A stretch of DNA of 54,235 nucleotides, from contig SVND01000011.1 of assembly GCA_015067075.1 (NCBI GenBank), positions 1 through 54,235 of the forward strand, in the 5' to 3' direction. Below, one piece after another: positions 8,063 to 16,372 of this stretch (positions are counted from its first letter, which is position 1; each line of letters opens with the position of its first letter). The notes under the pieces were generated by a model. It made no database searches. It worked only from the letters and a program-made list of their open reading frames with translations, and was not told the DNA's origin. The stretch comes from Oscillospiraceae bacterium (GTDB lineage Bacteria > Bacillota > Clostridia > Oscillospirales > SIG530). The position numbers and the translations under genes were made by a program.

Positions 8063-9463
8063 ATGAAGAGTATTTATACGCTTCAAAACAGATGGCGTAT
8101 TGAAGAAAAAGGTCTATACTATTACGGTTTGCGCTGTGGAGAAAATATGTTCAAAAACAGTATAGCTGTTTCTACAAAGCAAAGACATATTCTGAAGCTA
8201 TTGCCAAAGTCTCTTTCAGAAAATGAGATTAAAATATTAAAGCCGCTTATTGATAAAAATATTATTGTTAGGCAAACGGAGCTTAAACAAACACCAACAA
8301 GTATCCGAAATGCTCGTTTTTGCAAAAAATGCTGTGCCAACGATTATATTATTCCGGGAATGGAGTTTGATGAGGATGGCCTTTGCCCGATGTGCAAAAC
8401 AGAAAATAATGTTAAAGAACTGAAAAGTGTAGTTCCCATAATGAACGATATCCACGTAGCAAAAAAATCAAGATTTGATGTGGCTGTCTTTTACACAGGA
8501 GGAAAGGATTCGACGTTTTTACTCTATTACTTTGCTAAAGTTAAAAAGCTTCGTGTTCTGGCTCTTACTTGGGAAATACCTTTTATGTCGGATTGCGCGA
8601 GGAAAAGTATAGAAAATGCGAAAAAGCATTTTGATAATGTGGAGTTTTTAACGCGGAGAATAAACGACGATGATTTGAAAAAGATATATAGAAAGCTTTA
8701 TGAACTGAGCGGAAATACATGCGCATGTCCGTCTTTGGCGTACGTACTTTTTTACAGCGAAATGGTCAATGAACGCGTACCGTATTTTTTTGCGGGAAAT
8801 GAGCCTGTACAAATGTTGGGGCTTTATTATAACCATATGGCGCCTAAGCTGGCGTACAGTATTACGGAAAATAAGCTTATGTGTGCACTGATAAATTTGG
8901 GGAGGATATTTACCCTGCATCCGCCATTAAGACGAGGACAAATACAGACTCTCATGACAATGAAACAACTGGCATACGGTGACCATCCCATCAAAAAAAT
9001 TTCGGGTTATACAAATTCCCTTGTATCAAATGTTGTTGAAGCTATTCATCAGGTGCCGCATATTTTGTATCCGCTGAAAAAAAGCATTAAACGCTCGTCT
9101 TTGACAGGGAATATTCCTGCATTTGTACATGTTGATATGAATGAGATATGCGGTGGAAAATATGATTGGAATAAGGTAAAGGATATACTGATAAAAGAAT
9201 GCGGCTGGTCAGAGCCGACCGATGATAAAAAAGCACTTCATACAAGCTGTCAGATCGAAAAATGCAAGGATCATTCGCAGTTTGTCAGATTCTATAATTG
9301 CGAAAGTAAAATAATTCCGTTCAGCGCTTTGGAAATATCCTTGGCAAGCCGTAATTGCGGCAGAACGAAAGAGGAAATGCTTTATGAAATGGAAAATCTG
9401 CTTGGTTTTTCTTTGGATGCACCGCATGAATGCGGGATAATGATTGACTATTTTATGAAGTAA
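8063..9463 (+). CDS. PP-loop (alpha-ANH) ATPase with Zn-ribbon, amidotransferase/thiolation-like, substrate unknown
   Basis: This protein has 466 residues. Residues ~135-250 are an adenine-nucleotide alpha-hydrolase domain with the PP-loop YTGGKDSTFLL (Gly146-Ser150), which would adenylate a carbonyl group for attack by ammonia or sulfide. Before it is a four-cysteine ribbon, C87xxC90...C108xxC111, in the context PGMEFDEDGLC, as in N-acetyl-sugar amidotransferases (WbpG/PseA type). Many further cysteines (220, 222, 363, 380, 396, 401) suggest metal or sulfur chemistry. Residues ~30-70 read like a small winged helix (STKQRHILKLLPKSLSENE...LIDKNIIV), reminiscent of PqqD/RRE peptide-binding domains. 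ATG 8063 has AAAGGAG 8 nt upstream. A flavodoxin-ferredoxin gene follows after 21 bp. The real substrate (sugar, tRNA, peptide) is unknown. Confidence 0.7.
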   Translation: MKSIYTLQNRWRIEEKGLYYYGLRCGENMFKNSIAVSTKQRHILKLLPKSLSENEIKILKPLIDKNIIVRQTELKQTPTSIRNARFCKKCCANDYIIPGMEFDEDGLCPMCKTENNVKELKSVVPIMNDIHVAKKSRFDVAVFYTGGKDSTFLLYYFAKVKKLRVLALTWEIPFMSDCARKSIENAKKHFDNVEFLTRRINDDDLKKIYRKLYELSGNTCACPSLAYVLFYSEMVNERVPYFFAGNEPVQMLGLYYNHMAPKLAYSITENKLMCALINLGRIFTLHPPLRRGQIQTLMTMKQLAYGDHPIKKISGYTNSLVSNVVEAIHQVPHILYPLKKSIKRSSLTGNIPAFVHVDMNEICGGKYDWNKVKDILIKECGWSEPTDDKKALHTSCQIEKCKDHSQFVRFYNCESKIIPFSALEISLASRNCGRTKEEMLYEMENLLGFSLDAPHECGIMIDYFMK

Positions 9464-9484
9464 CGCAAAAAAGAGGAGACTGAG

Positions 9485-10171
9485 ATGGAGAGGATATATT
9501 TCTTTTCCCCTTGCGGGCACAGTAAGGCGGTTGCGGAGTTTTTGAAATCAAAGCTGGACGCTGAGACTTACGATATACTGCATATTTCCGATGAAAATAT
9601 GACGGCTGATACAGCTGTTGTTGTTTTTCCTGTGTATTGTCAGAACATTCCTGAAAAAGTTACAAAGTTTTTACTTAAGCTCAAGGCGCATTTCGTTGCG
9701 GCTGTGGCAGTATACGGAGGAATATCATACGGGAATGTGATATGGGAAACGCAAAGGCTTGTGGGATATAAGCTTATTGGTGCGGCATGCGTGCCGAGCG
9801 GTCATACATATTTGCGCGAAAGCGGAAATGTTGAATTGAGCAAGCTTGAGGTGTTTATTGAGCGAGTGCGTAAACCTCAAATTATAAGAATAGCTCGGGA
9901 GAAAAAGAATATTTTTGCCGATTTTTTTCCCGAATGGCGAAGTAGGATCGGAGTTAAAATCAAAAAAAGCGGAAGATGCAATAATTGCGGAAAATGCATC
10001 AAAGAGTGCACAAGCGGAGCAATGACGGATGAAGGTATTACAGGGCGGTGTATAAGATGCTTGCACTGTGTGAATGTATGTCCGCAGAAAGCACTTGATT
10101 TCTCCTTGAATCCATTGCTGGTACTATACCTTAAGCAAAAAAGAAAAAATGAATGGAAGCTATATTTATAA
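9485..10171 (+). CDS. EFR1-type flavodoxin fused to 2[4Fe-4S] ferredoxin
   Basis: This 228-residue electron carrier has an N-terminal flavodoxin-like domain (~1-150; phosphate-loop region FFSPCGHSKAVAEFL, then VVVFPVYCQNIP). A C-terminal bacterial ferredoxin domain has two complete 4Fe-4S motifs: C165-C168-C171-C175 and C189-C192-C195-C199, each followed by the usual Cys-Pro/Thr and Gly-Ala or Lys-Ala turn. GAGGAG precedes the ATG. It is the second gene of a two-gene unit closed by a strong terminator, so it probably supplies electrons to, or is reduced together with, the PP-loop enzyme reaction (inference). Low GC and A-rich codons match its partner and differ from the flanks. Confidence 0.85.
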   Translation: MERIYFFSPCGHSKAVAEFLKSKLDAETYDILHISDENMTADTAVVVFPVYCQNIPEKVTKFLLKLKAHFVAAVAVYGGISYGNVIWETQRLVGYKLIGAACVPSGHTYLRESGNVELSKLEVFIERVRKPQIIRIAREKKNIFADFFPEWRSRIGVKIKKSGRCNNCGKCIKECTSGAMTDEGITGRCIRCLHCVNVCPQKALDFSLNPLLVLYLKQKRKNEWKLYL

Positions 10172-10206
10172 AAAAGAGTATGTACCGAAATACATACTCT
10201 TTTGAT
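10172..10206. terminator. Bidirectional terminator between convergent genes
   Basis: Perfect 13-bp inverted repeat AAAAGAGTATGTA/TACATACTCTTTT (10172-10203) with loop CCGAAA. It starts right at the stop of the flavodoxin gene and ends 5 bp from the stop of the convergent lipoprotein gene, with A and T runs on both sides. Confidence 0.9.
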
Positions 10207-10207
10207 T

Positions 10208-11683
10208 TTATTCGCCGAATAAAAGTGTCAGCGCATTGTTGTATATTTCCCGGGTAATAACGCGCTCGCCGTTTTCGCGCTGTAAATATCCCATGGCATC
10301 GTAGCCTGCGTTGTCGGTAACGACCCAGACTGCCGCCTGTAAAGTGGGAAAGCTTGCCTGTGATTTTACTGCCGTGTCAACAAGTGCGCGCAGAGTTTTA
10401 CCGCGCGGAAGCGTGATTGCGCGCTGAGGTGTAAAAGTGACAGTATCGTCGGGGACGATAAGCTCGATATTCAGACACGCTGTTTTAAGGGAAAGCTGAT
10501 GGGTAGAGCCTGCGGGAAGCAGGATGGACGTATCCTCGTAAAGAAGCATATTTTGTACGCCTTTTACGTCGGGAGTGAGCCATGTGCAGCTGTCGATATA
10601 CAACGTAAAGTCGTATTGGCTTGTGTTAGACACTGTAAAGCTCATAAGGTTTACAGCCTTTCCGCGCAGCTCGTAGGTGATAAGACCCATTTCGCTGAGG
10701 GTGAAAATATCGGCACCGTTCATTCTCACGTTGGTAAGTCCAATAAGATCGCGCTCGTCGCGAGAGCTGAGCTCGTCCTTGCCGAGAACTGTGAAAACAG
10801 CCAAGGCTTCTTCTAAATTTCCTCCGTCAAAGCAGGCACAACCGTAAGTGTATGCGTCGTCTGCCGACTTAATTGCGGCTCTGCCCAGATCTACGCCGTT
10901 ATCTAAAAGTATGCCGTAGAAAATCGAGGAAACGTCAAAATCCTTTTTTGAAAAAGATGCGTTTGCTTTTTTTGTAAGTGCCGAGATGAAATATTCGCGA
11001 CTGTTTTTATAATCGCCGAGATCGCTCAATATCATTGCGGCGGCTTCGTACTTTCCTTCGTCATACAGCAAAAGGGCTTTTGTGTACTCGTTTTCCATGG
11101 AGATATCATAAGCCTTTTGCGCCATCTGTACGCTGTCTTTAAAATCGCCCAAAAGGTCGAAAATGACGTATGCGGACGGGTAATCTCCCGATTCAAAAAG
11201 TATCATGCCGTCTTTGTAAGTATAGCAATCAACGCAGTATTCGGAAAGCTCTTTACTGTCTTTATATGTATAGATCTGATTGTAAAGCTCCGTAGCCTCC
11301 ATGTATTTTTCTTCATCGCAAAGCTTTGCCGCGGCAATATAGATAGCTTCGTTTCTGCACATAGCTCCCTTATCGGCGCTGTCGGAATATTCAGCCAAAG
11401 CTTCAAACAAAGCGGCGGCTTCGTTATAGAGAGAAGCTTCTTTTGCCGCCTCCGCTTGAGCAAGCTTTTCGCAGGCGAAATGATAATCGATCTGCTTTAT
11501 CATGTCGGAGCTTGTGCTGTAATCCTCGATCTCGGCAAAGGCGCTGCGCGCTTCGCTGTAATTCCCTTCGTCGTAAAGGGACATAGCGCTTGAAAACTTG
11601 AAATAATCAAAAACTGAGCAGGAGGAGAGCAAAAAAACTGATAAAATTGTTAAGGAAATTAACAAATATTTAAAATTCTTCAT
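10208..11683 (-). CDS. Lipoprotein with TPR-like repeats
   Basis: This 491-residue lipoprotein has a signal ending in lipobox LLSSC (Cys22). Residues ~30-310 carry about seven TPR-like helical repeats with the recurring pattern G-[NKD]-Y-x-x-A...F-x-x-L-x-D-Y-x-D-S (for example EGNYSEARSAFAEIEDY, SGDYPSAYVIFDLLGDFKDS, EGKYEAAAMILSDLGDYKNS). This is a repeat type common in Clostridia surface proteins. The C-terminal ~170 residues form a beta-rich domain of no recognised family. It is likely an extracytoplasmic scaffold or binding protein. The ribosome-binding site is weak (TAGGG). The gene is downstream of fba, separated by that gene's terminator. Confidence 0.75.
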   Translation of the reverse strand: MKNFKYLLISLTILSVFLLSSCSVFDYFKFSSAMSLYDEGNYSEARSAFAEIEDYSTSSDMIKQIDYHFACEKLAQAEAAKEASLYNEAAALFEALAEYSDSADKGAMCRNEAIYIAAAKLCDEEKYMEATELYNQIYTYKDSKELSEYCVDCYTYKDGMILFESGDYPSAYVIFDLLGDFKDSVQMAQKAYDISMENEYTKALLLYDEGKYEAAAMILSDLGDYKNSREYFISALTKKANASFSKKDFDVSSIFYGILLDNGVDLGRAAIKSADDAYTYGCACFDGGNLEEALAVFTVLGKDELSSRDERDLIGLTNVRMNGADIFTLSEMGLITYELRGKAVNLMSFTVSNTSQYDFTLYIDSCTWLTPDVKGVQNMLLYEDTSILLPAGSTHQLSLKTACLNIELIVPDDTVTFTPQRAITLPRGKTLRALVDTAVKSQASFPTLQAAVWVVTDNAGYDAMGYLQRENGERVITREIYNNALTLLFGE

Positions 11684-11697
11684 AATACCCTAAAAGG

Positions 11698-11733
11698 ACA
11701 GCCGTAACAAAAGGGGACTTTCATTACGGCTGT
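11698..11733 (-). terminator. Probable terminator of fba
   Basis: Inverted repeat ACAGCCGTAA/TTACGGCTGT with a 16-nt loop. On the minus strand it is followed by CCTTTTA. The T tract is short, so some read-through into the lipoprotein gene is possible. Confidence 0.6.
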
Positions 11734-11758
11734 ATCTGTAGTAATTAAGTTATTCTGA

Positions 11759-12700
11759 TTACAGAGCAGACTTGCCGGAAGAACCGAGAACCTCTCTGAG
11801 CTTATGCTGAACAAGGCCCTTGATAGCTGTTCTTGCGGGAGAGAGATACTGTCTGGGATCAAAGTGCTCGGGATGCTCGTTGAAGTGCTTGCGGATGGAA
11901 GCAGTCATAGCAAGACGAAGGTCGGAGTCGATGTTGATCTTGCAGACAGCGCTTCTTGCAGCCTGGCGAAGCATTTCTTCGGGGATACCGATAGCGTCGG
12001 GCATCTTGCCGCCGTTTGCGTTGATGATGTCAACGAATTCGGGGATAACGGAGGATGCACCGTGGAGAACGATGGGGAAGCCGGGGAGTCTCTTGCTTAC
12101 TTCGTCAAGGATGTCGAAGCGAAGCTGAGGCTTCTGGCCGGGTTTGAACTTGTAAGCGCCGTGGCTTGTTCCGATTGCGATAGCAAGGGAGTCAACGCCT
12201 GTCTTTGTTACGAATTCTTCAACTTCTTCGGGACGTGTGTAGGAAGCGTCTTCAGCGCTTACGTTAACAGCGTCTTCGATACCTGCAAGTCTGCCGAGCT
12301 CGCCTTCAACAACAACGCCCTTGGAGTGAGCATAGTCAACAACGCGCTTTGTAAGCTCGATGTTATCCTTGAAGGAGTGCTTGGAGCCGTCGATCATAAC
12401 GGATGTGAATCCGCCGTCGATGCAGGATTTGCAGATTTCAAAATCTTCGCCGTGGTCAAGGTGAACGCAGATCTCAAGACCTGTATCTTCGATAGCAGCT
12501 TCGATAAGCTTCATAAGGTAACCGTGCTTAGCGTACTTTCTTGCGCCTGCGGAAACCTGAAGGATAAGGGGAGATTTCTCTTCCATAGCAGCTTCGGTGA
12601 TACCCTGGATGATCTCCATGTTGTTTACGTTGAACGCACCGATTGCGTAGCCGCCCTTATAGGCGTCTTCAAACATTTTTTTGCTCGTTACTAACGGCAT
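11759..12700 (-). CDS. fba: Fructose-1,6-bisphosphate aldolase, class II
   Basis: This 313-residue Zn-dependent aldolase interconverts fructose-1,6-bisphosphate with dihydroxyacetone phosphate and glyceraldehyde-3-phosphate in glycolysis. Visible hallmarks are VCVHLDHGED (catalytic Asp and Zn His), GFTSVMIDGSKHSF, VEGELGRLAG, AIAIGTSHGAYKF and VLHGASSVIPEFV, plus the C-terminal KINIDSDLRLAM phosphate-binding segment. Length and order match the FbaA-type family of Firmicutes. AAAGGAAGAG lies before the ATG. The gene is monocistronic, with its own promoter and terminator. Confidence 0.97.
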   Translation of the reverse strand: MPLVTSKKMFEDAYKGGYAIGAFNVNNMEIIQGITEAAMEEKSPLILQVSAGARKYAKHGYLMKLIEAAIEDTGLEICVHLDHGEDFEICKSCIDGGFTSVMIDGSKHSFKDNIELTKRVVDYAHSKGVVVEGELGRLAGIEDAVNVSAEDASYTRPEEVEEFVTKTGVDSLAIAIGTSHGAYKFKPGQKPQLRFDILDEVSKRLPGFPIVLHGASSVIPEFVDIINANGGKMPDAIGIPEEMLRQAARSAVCKINIDSDLRLAMTASIRKHFNEHPEHFDPRQYLSPARTAIKGLVQHKLREVLGSSGKSAL

Positions 12701-12935
12701 GAATATCTCTTCCTTTCAAAGGTGCTTGGCATAAAAAGCCAAACTACCCGATAATAAAATTTTATTGATACTATTTTAACAAATTACGAGCAAAAATACA
12801 AGTGGAATTTTTATTTTTATGATGATTTTTTTAAAATTTGTTTAAATTGCACTAAAATTTAAAGTTTTAAAGCTAAAAATTTGCCGTTTTTTCGCTTGAA
12901 ATCAGGCTGTTTTTGTGGAAAAATGAAAAATACAT
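12701..12935. other. Leader/promoter region upstream of fba, otherwise AT-rich spacer
   Basis: The stretch holds the fba ribosome-binding site, a small TTGGC/GCCAA hairpin (about 12726-12742), the promoter at 12773-12801, and then AT-rich sequence without coding potential up to the terminator of the PBP gene. Confidence 0.6.
12773..12801 (-). promoter_or_regulatory. Promoter of fba
   Basis: On the minus strand TTGTAT (12801-12796), 17-bp spacer, TGT-TAAAAT (extended -10, -10 at 12778-12773). The predicted leader is about 65 nt. Confidence 0.65.
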
Positions 12936-12975
12936 AAAAAAGCACCTATGATATTGCTTTATCATAAGTGCTTTT
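12936..12975 (-). terminator. Terminator of the PBP1A-like gene
   Basis: Stem AAAAGCAC-c-TATGATA/TATCATA-a-GTGCTTTT (12938-12975) with one mismatch. On the minus strand it runs into TTTTTTATG. It lies 13 bp after the stop at 12988. Confidence 0.85.
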
Positions 12976-12987
12976 GATGTGATTTGA

Positions 12988-15732
12988 TTAGCCGAAGGGC
13001 CATATCCAGTCGGGCTGGACGGGTGTTGGCGACGGTGTGGGGGTGGCGGGGAAAATGGCTCTGCCGTGGTAAGCGCAGGGGAAGTTCATAGGCGCTGACG
13101 CTTTTGTAACGGCGTATGTGGTCGTACCGCCTGCGTAAAGGGAAGCGAAGGTGGGCTGATCGTATATTTCGGGGATGGTCTGCCACGACGGAAGCTGTAA
13201 ATAGATATATTGGGCGTCGTCTGTATAAATATACAGCGGCACTTCAACAAGCTTATAAAGCTTACCGTTTATGGTGGTCGTCTTCGTTCCCGGCTCAAGC
13301 ACTTCGTTTTCCTTGACGAGCACCGTGTCGAATTTTGTCGCAGGGAGATCACGCCTGTAATTCAAAAGCGCAACCGTTCTGCAGACCTCGTCGGGACAGC
13401 CCTCGTGGGCAATTCTGTTGGAAATATTACATACCTTGACGGGAATATGTCTGTCGCAGGGCTCGGAAGGCTCTGTGCCCTGAACGAAATAGCCTGTTTT
13501 TATGCGATTGCCGCGGGGGTCCATCTTACAGTAGTCGCAGGGCATTTTACCGCTGTCAACACAGTATTCAGCGGTGATTATCTTCGGTGAATACTCGTCG
13601 AAATCCCTGGCGTCAAGGTCGGCGTGGATCTTTTCCATGACAGCCTTCCAAAGCTTGAGCGCGGGGTTGCCTGAAACGCCCTTTATTTCGTCGGGCTTGT
13701 CGTAGCCGAACCACGTTGCCGCCGTATAATAGGGGGAATAGCCGACGAACCATCTGTCCTGGTCGTTGGATGTGGTACCCGTCTTACCTGCAAGGGGGAT
13801 ATCCTTGCGGAAAACGGCGGAGGTACCCGTACCCTCGGTGGTAACGGTGCGAAGCAGGGAATGAACGATGTTCGCAGTTTCCTCGCTCATGGAAACGAAG
13901 GTCTCAATGTTTTTCTCCATGACCGTGTTGCCTTCGCTGTCGGTGATATGGGTATAGGTGTGGTATCCGTTATAGATGCCCTGATTTGAGAAAGTGCAGT
14001 ACGCGGAGCATATTTCCGCAGGGGACATACCCTTTGTCAAGCCGCCCAGCGCCAAGGGCGCGGGAAGCATATCGCTTGTCGTCGTACCGTTTGAAAGGGT
14101 GTACGTTTTATATACGTGGTCAAAGCGGAAGCTTTCCGTCAAAAATTCAAAAGAGGTCTCAACTCCGAGCATATTATTTACGATATAACCGGGAACTGTG
14201 TTACAGGATATTTCAACAGCCTCCTGAACCGTCATAAGCCCGTAATAATCGGTGTAATAGTTTTTTGGCCACATACTTGTTTCCTCAAAAATGACGGGTA
14301 CGTCGTCGAGGACCGTGCAGTACGTGATATAGCCCAGCTCAATTGCGGGTGCAAAAGCGGAAAGTGGTTTTATCGTTGAGCCTGAGGGCAGGTAGGAGTC
14401 GATGGCTCTGTTGAGGGCAAGGTCGTATTCCTTCTCACCTCTGCCTCCGATAACACCCTTGACAGCGCCGCTATACTGATCCATGACTATCATAGCCGCC
14501 TGCGGAGCTTCACCCTTTGAGGAAACGACGTCGGGGAAGTTTGCATCGTCTGTGAATATCTCCTCCATAGCCGTTTGCACATTCATGTCGAAGGTGGTAT
14601 AAATTCTCAAGCCGCCCGAATAAAGAAGCTTTCGAGCCATTGCCTTAGAGTATCCCTTTTCGTTTTGCAGATCCTCCAGAACCTCAAATATAACGGCGTC
14701 GACGGCGTAGCTTTGTTTGTTGGAGGTCTTTATGGGCGTATCGTCGTCGCTTTGCTTTTTACCGACGAAGACAAGCTCCTGCGCCAAGGCTTCGTCGTAT
14801 TCCTCCTCGGAGATCATGCCAAGCTGGCGCATCTTCCAAAGAACGTCCTGCTGACGCTCCTTGTTGTTTTCGGGATAGATAAGGGGATTGTACTTAACGG
14901 GATACTGAGTTATTCCTGCAATAGCCGCACATTCAGCGAGGGTAAGCTCGGAAACGTCTTTGCCGAAATAGGTGTAAGCGGCAGATTGAACGCCGTTACA
15001 GCCTGCACCGAGGTGGATAACGTTCATATACGCTTCCAAAATGACCTTTTTATCGTATTCGTTTTCAAGGTAAAGAGCGCGGGCGATCTCACGGATCTTT
15101 CGCGTAGCCTTTACGTCGCGGTCGTTCGTTACGTTTTTGATGAGCTGCTGAGTTATGGTCGAGCCGCCAAAGTCGCTTCCGCCGAAAACAAAGCTGAGGG
15201 ATGCACCTAAGGTACGCTTCCAGTCAACGCCGCTGTGTTGCCAAAAACGCTCGTCCTCAATGGCTATAAATGCGTTGCCCATATCCTTGGGAATGTCGTC
15301 GTATTCAACCCAAATTCTGTTTTCCTCGGAATAAAGGCGTTGCATCTCGTAAAGCGAGCCGTCATCGTTTACAGCGTAGATGATGGACGTTTCGTTGAGA
15401 GCAAGGTTCGATATATCGGTCTTAATTATCGGCACGATGTAATCGTTGATGTAAACGGCAAATGAGGACAGAACCACAGAGCCCGCGATAAGCCCGATAA
15501 GCACGAAGGTAACGATGGTGTTGAGCACGAACTTAACTATCCAGCCAAAGATAGCGGCAATTACCTGACCGAAGGTCGCTTTGTTTTTCTTTTTGCGCCT
15601 TTTCTTTTTTCGTTGAGGGGAATCACTGCGCATGGGGCGGCGCTGACTGCCGTCAGCTTGAGGCGGACGCTGTCTGCGAGGAGGCGTAGGCTCACCGCTG
15701 CCCGATGTATTTTTTATTTCATTATCGTTCAA
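12988..15732 (-). CDS. Class A penicillin-binding protein (PBP1A-like)
   Basis: This bifunctional peptidoglycan synthase has 914 residues. A Pro/Arg/Lys-rich cytoplasmic tail (~1-50) is followed by one TM helix (~65-95), then a GT51 glycosyltransferase domain (AIEDERFWQHSGVD, GGSTITQQLIKN, RKIREIARAL, LEAYMNVIHLG). The transpeptidase domain has SXXK in PSGSTIKPL, SXN in SCNTV and KTG in AGKTGTTSNDQDRW. The C-terminal ~200 residues contain Cys pairs and end in a Pro/Thr-rich tail. The start codon is TTG (15732-15730): AGAGG sits about 8 nt upstream and no better ATG exists before the conserved part. It is followed by its own terminator and is divergent from the BofC-C-like gene. Confidence 0.93.
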   Translation of the reverse strand: MNDNEIKNTSGSGEPTPPRRQRPPQADGSQRRPMRSDSPQRKKKRRKKKNKATFGQVIAAIFGWIVKFVLNTIVTFVLIGLIAGSVVLSSFAVYINDYIVPIIKTDISNLALNETSIIYAVNDDGSLYEMQRLYSEENRIWVEYDDIPKDMGNAFIAIEDERFWQHSGVDWKRTLGASLSFVFGGSDFGGSTITQQLIKNVTNDRDVKATRKIREIARALYLENEYDKKVILEAYMNVIHLGAGCNGVQSAAYTYFGKDVSELTLAECAAIAGITQYPVKYNPLIYPENNKERQQDVLWKMRQLGMISEEEYDEALAQELVFVGKKQSDDDTPIKTSNKQSYAVDAVIFEVLEDLQNEKGYSKAMARKLLYSGGLRIYTTFDMNVQTAMEEIFTDDANFPDVVSSKGEAPQAAMIVMDQYSGAVKGVIGGRGEKEYDLALNRAIDSYLPSGSTIKPLSAFAPAIELGYITYCTVLDDVPVIFEETSMWPKNYYTDYYGLMTVQEAVEISCNTVPGYIVNNMLGVETSFEFLTESFRFDHVYKTYTLSNGTTTSDMLPAPLALGGLTKGMSPAEICSAYCTFSNQGIYNGYHTYTHITDSEGNTVMEKNIETFVSMSEETANIVHSLLRTVTTEGTGTSAVFRKDIPLAGKTGTTSNDQDRWFVGYSPYYTAATWFGYDKPDEIKGVSGNPALKLWKAVMEKIHADLDARDFDEYSPKIITAEYCVDSGKMPCDYCKMDPRGNRIKTGYFVQGTEPSEPCDRHIPVKVCNISNRIAHEGCPDEVCRTVALLNYRRDLPATKFDTVLVKENEVLEPGTKTTTINGKLYKLVEVPLYIYTDDAQYIYLQLPSWQTIPEIYDQPTFASLYAGGTTTYAVTKASAPMNFPCAYHGRAIFPATPTPSPTPVQPDWIWPFG

Positions 15733-15773
15733 TTGATATTCCTCTTTCGAATAATAATATTTATCTATTGTAT

Positions 15774-15782
15774 ATTATAGCA
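15774..15782 (-). promoter_or_regulatory. Extended -10 promoter of the PBP1A-like gene
   Basis: On the minus strand TGC-TATAAT (15782-15774). No good -35 hexamer is present 17 bp upstream (CTTTAT), so the TG extension probably carries recognition. Confidence 0.5.
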
Positions 15783-15882
15783 CAAATTTGCAGAAAATAA
15801 AGCTATAAATTCATTTTTTTCGGTGCTAAATTGTAAGAAATTCATCAAAAGCGCGAAAAAATAAGAGAGAAAGGTGTAATTT

Positions 15883-16251
15883 ATGGCAGAAGAAGCTAAA
15901 AAAGACAAAATTCGAAGAGGTATTTCTGTTGGCATAATAATGCTTTTTGCATCGGCGATAGTGTTTTTGTCCGTTGTTTACAATGCGGGGATATGGCAAT
16001 GGCAAAGCGGAAATGACAGCACGGTAGGCGTGCGGGAATACAGCGCAGGTGAGCTTGTGCCGATGCCGCCCTATCTTCTTAAGCAATGCGGAAGCTACAT
16101 CGGTATTTTTGTTTTCGGCGAGGAGGAGCCCTTTGCTTACATTGATACGAATGTGGAAACACTTCCGAAGCTTGACAGAACGATGCTGAAGGTAGGAATA
16201 AAAATAGAGACAAAAAGTGAGCTTGCCGAAGCGGTTGAGGATTTTTCGTGA
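15883..16251 (+). CDS. Small membrane protein with BofC C-terminal-like domain
   Basis: This 122-residue protein has a charged N-terminus, one TM helix (~14-34) and an extracytoplasmic part. The C-terminal half, YIGIFVFGEEEPFAYIDTNV followed by LPKLDRTMLKVGI and ELAEAVEDF, matches the small domain found at the C-terminus of BofC and of many one-TM clostridial proteins (a 'LP..D...L..GI.....EL...ED' pattern). GAGAAAGG precedes the ATG. BofC itself inhibits SpoIVB in Bacillus spore formation; whether this protein acts in sporulation is not shown. The domain call is from pattern memory. Confidence 0.65.
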   Translation: MAEEAKKDKIRRGISVGIIMLFASAIVFLSVVYNAGIWQWQSGNDSTVGVREYSAGELVPMPPYLLKQCGSYIGIFVFGEEEPFAYIDTNVETLPKLDRTMLKVGIKIETKSELAEAVEDFS

Positions 16252-16310
16252 TCCAAAGCCGCTTTTTTCATATTTTTTTGCGGAAAGCTGATTTATATGC
16301 AAACATTTGC

Positions 16311-16339
16311 TTGCAAAAGCGAACAAAATAGTATATAAT
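16311..16339 (+). promoter_or_regulatory. Promoter of yycH-yycI
   Basis: TTGCAA (16311-16316), 17-bp spacer, TATAAT (16334-16339). The start site near 16346 leaves a short leader with AAAGGA before ATG 16373. Confidence 0.7.
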
Positions 16340-16372
16340 TAAATAAATATATTTATGAAAGGATGGGCACAG

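Noticed and set aside
11804-12694. 296-residue ORF on the plus strand opposite fba
   Set aside because: Mirror frame of a highly conserved aldolase gene; composition is typical of antisense reading and there is no start signal.
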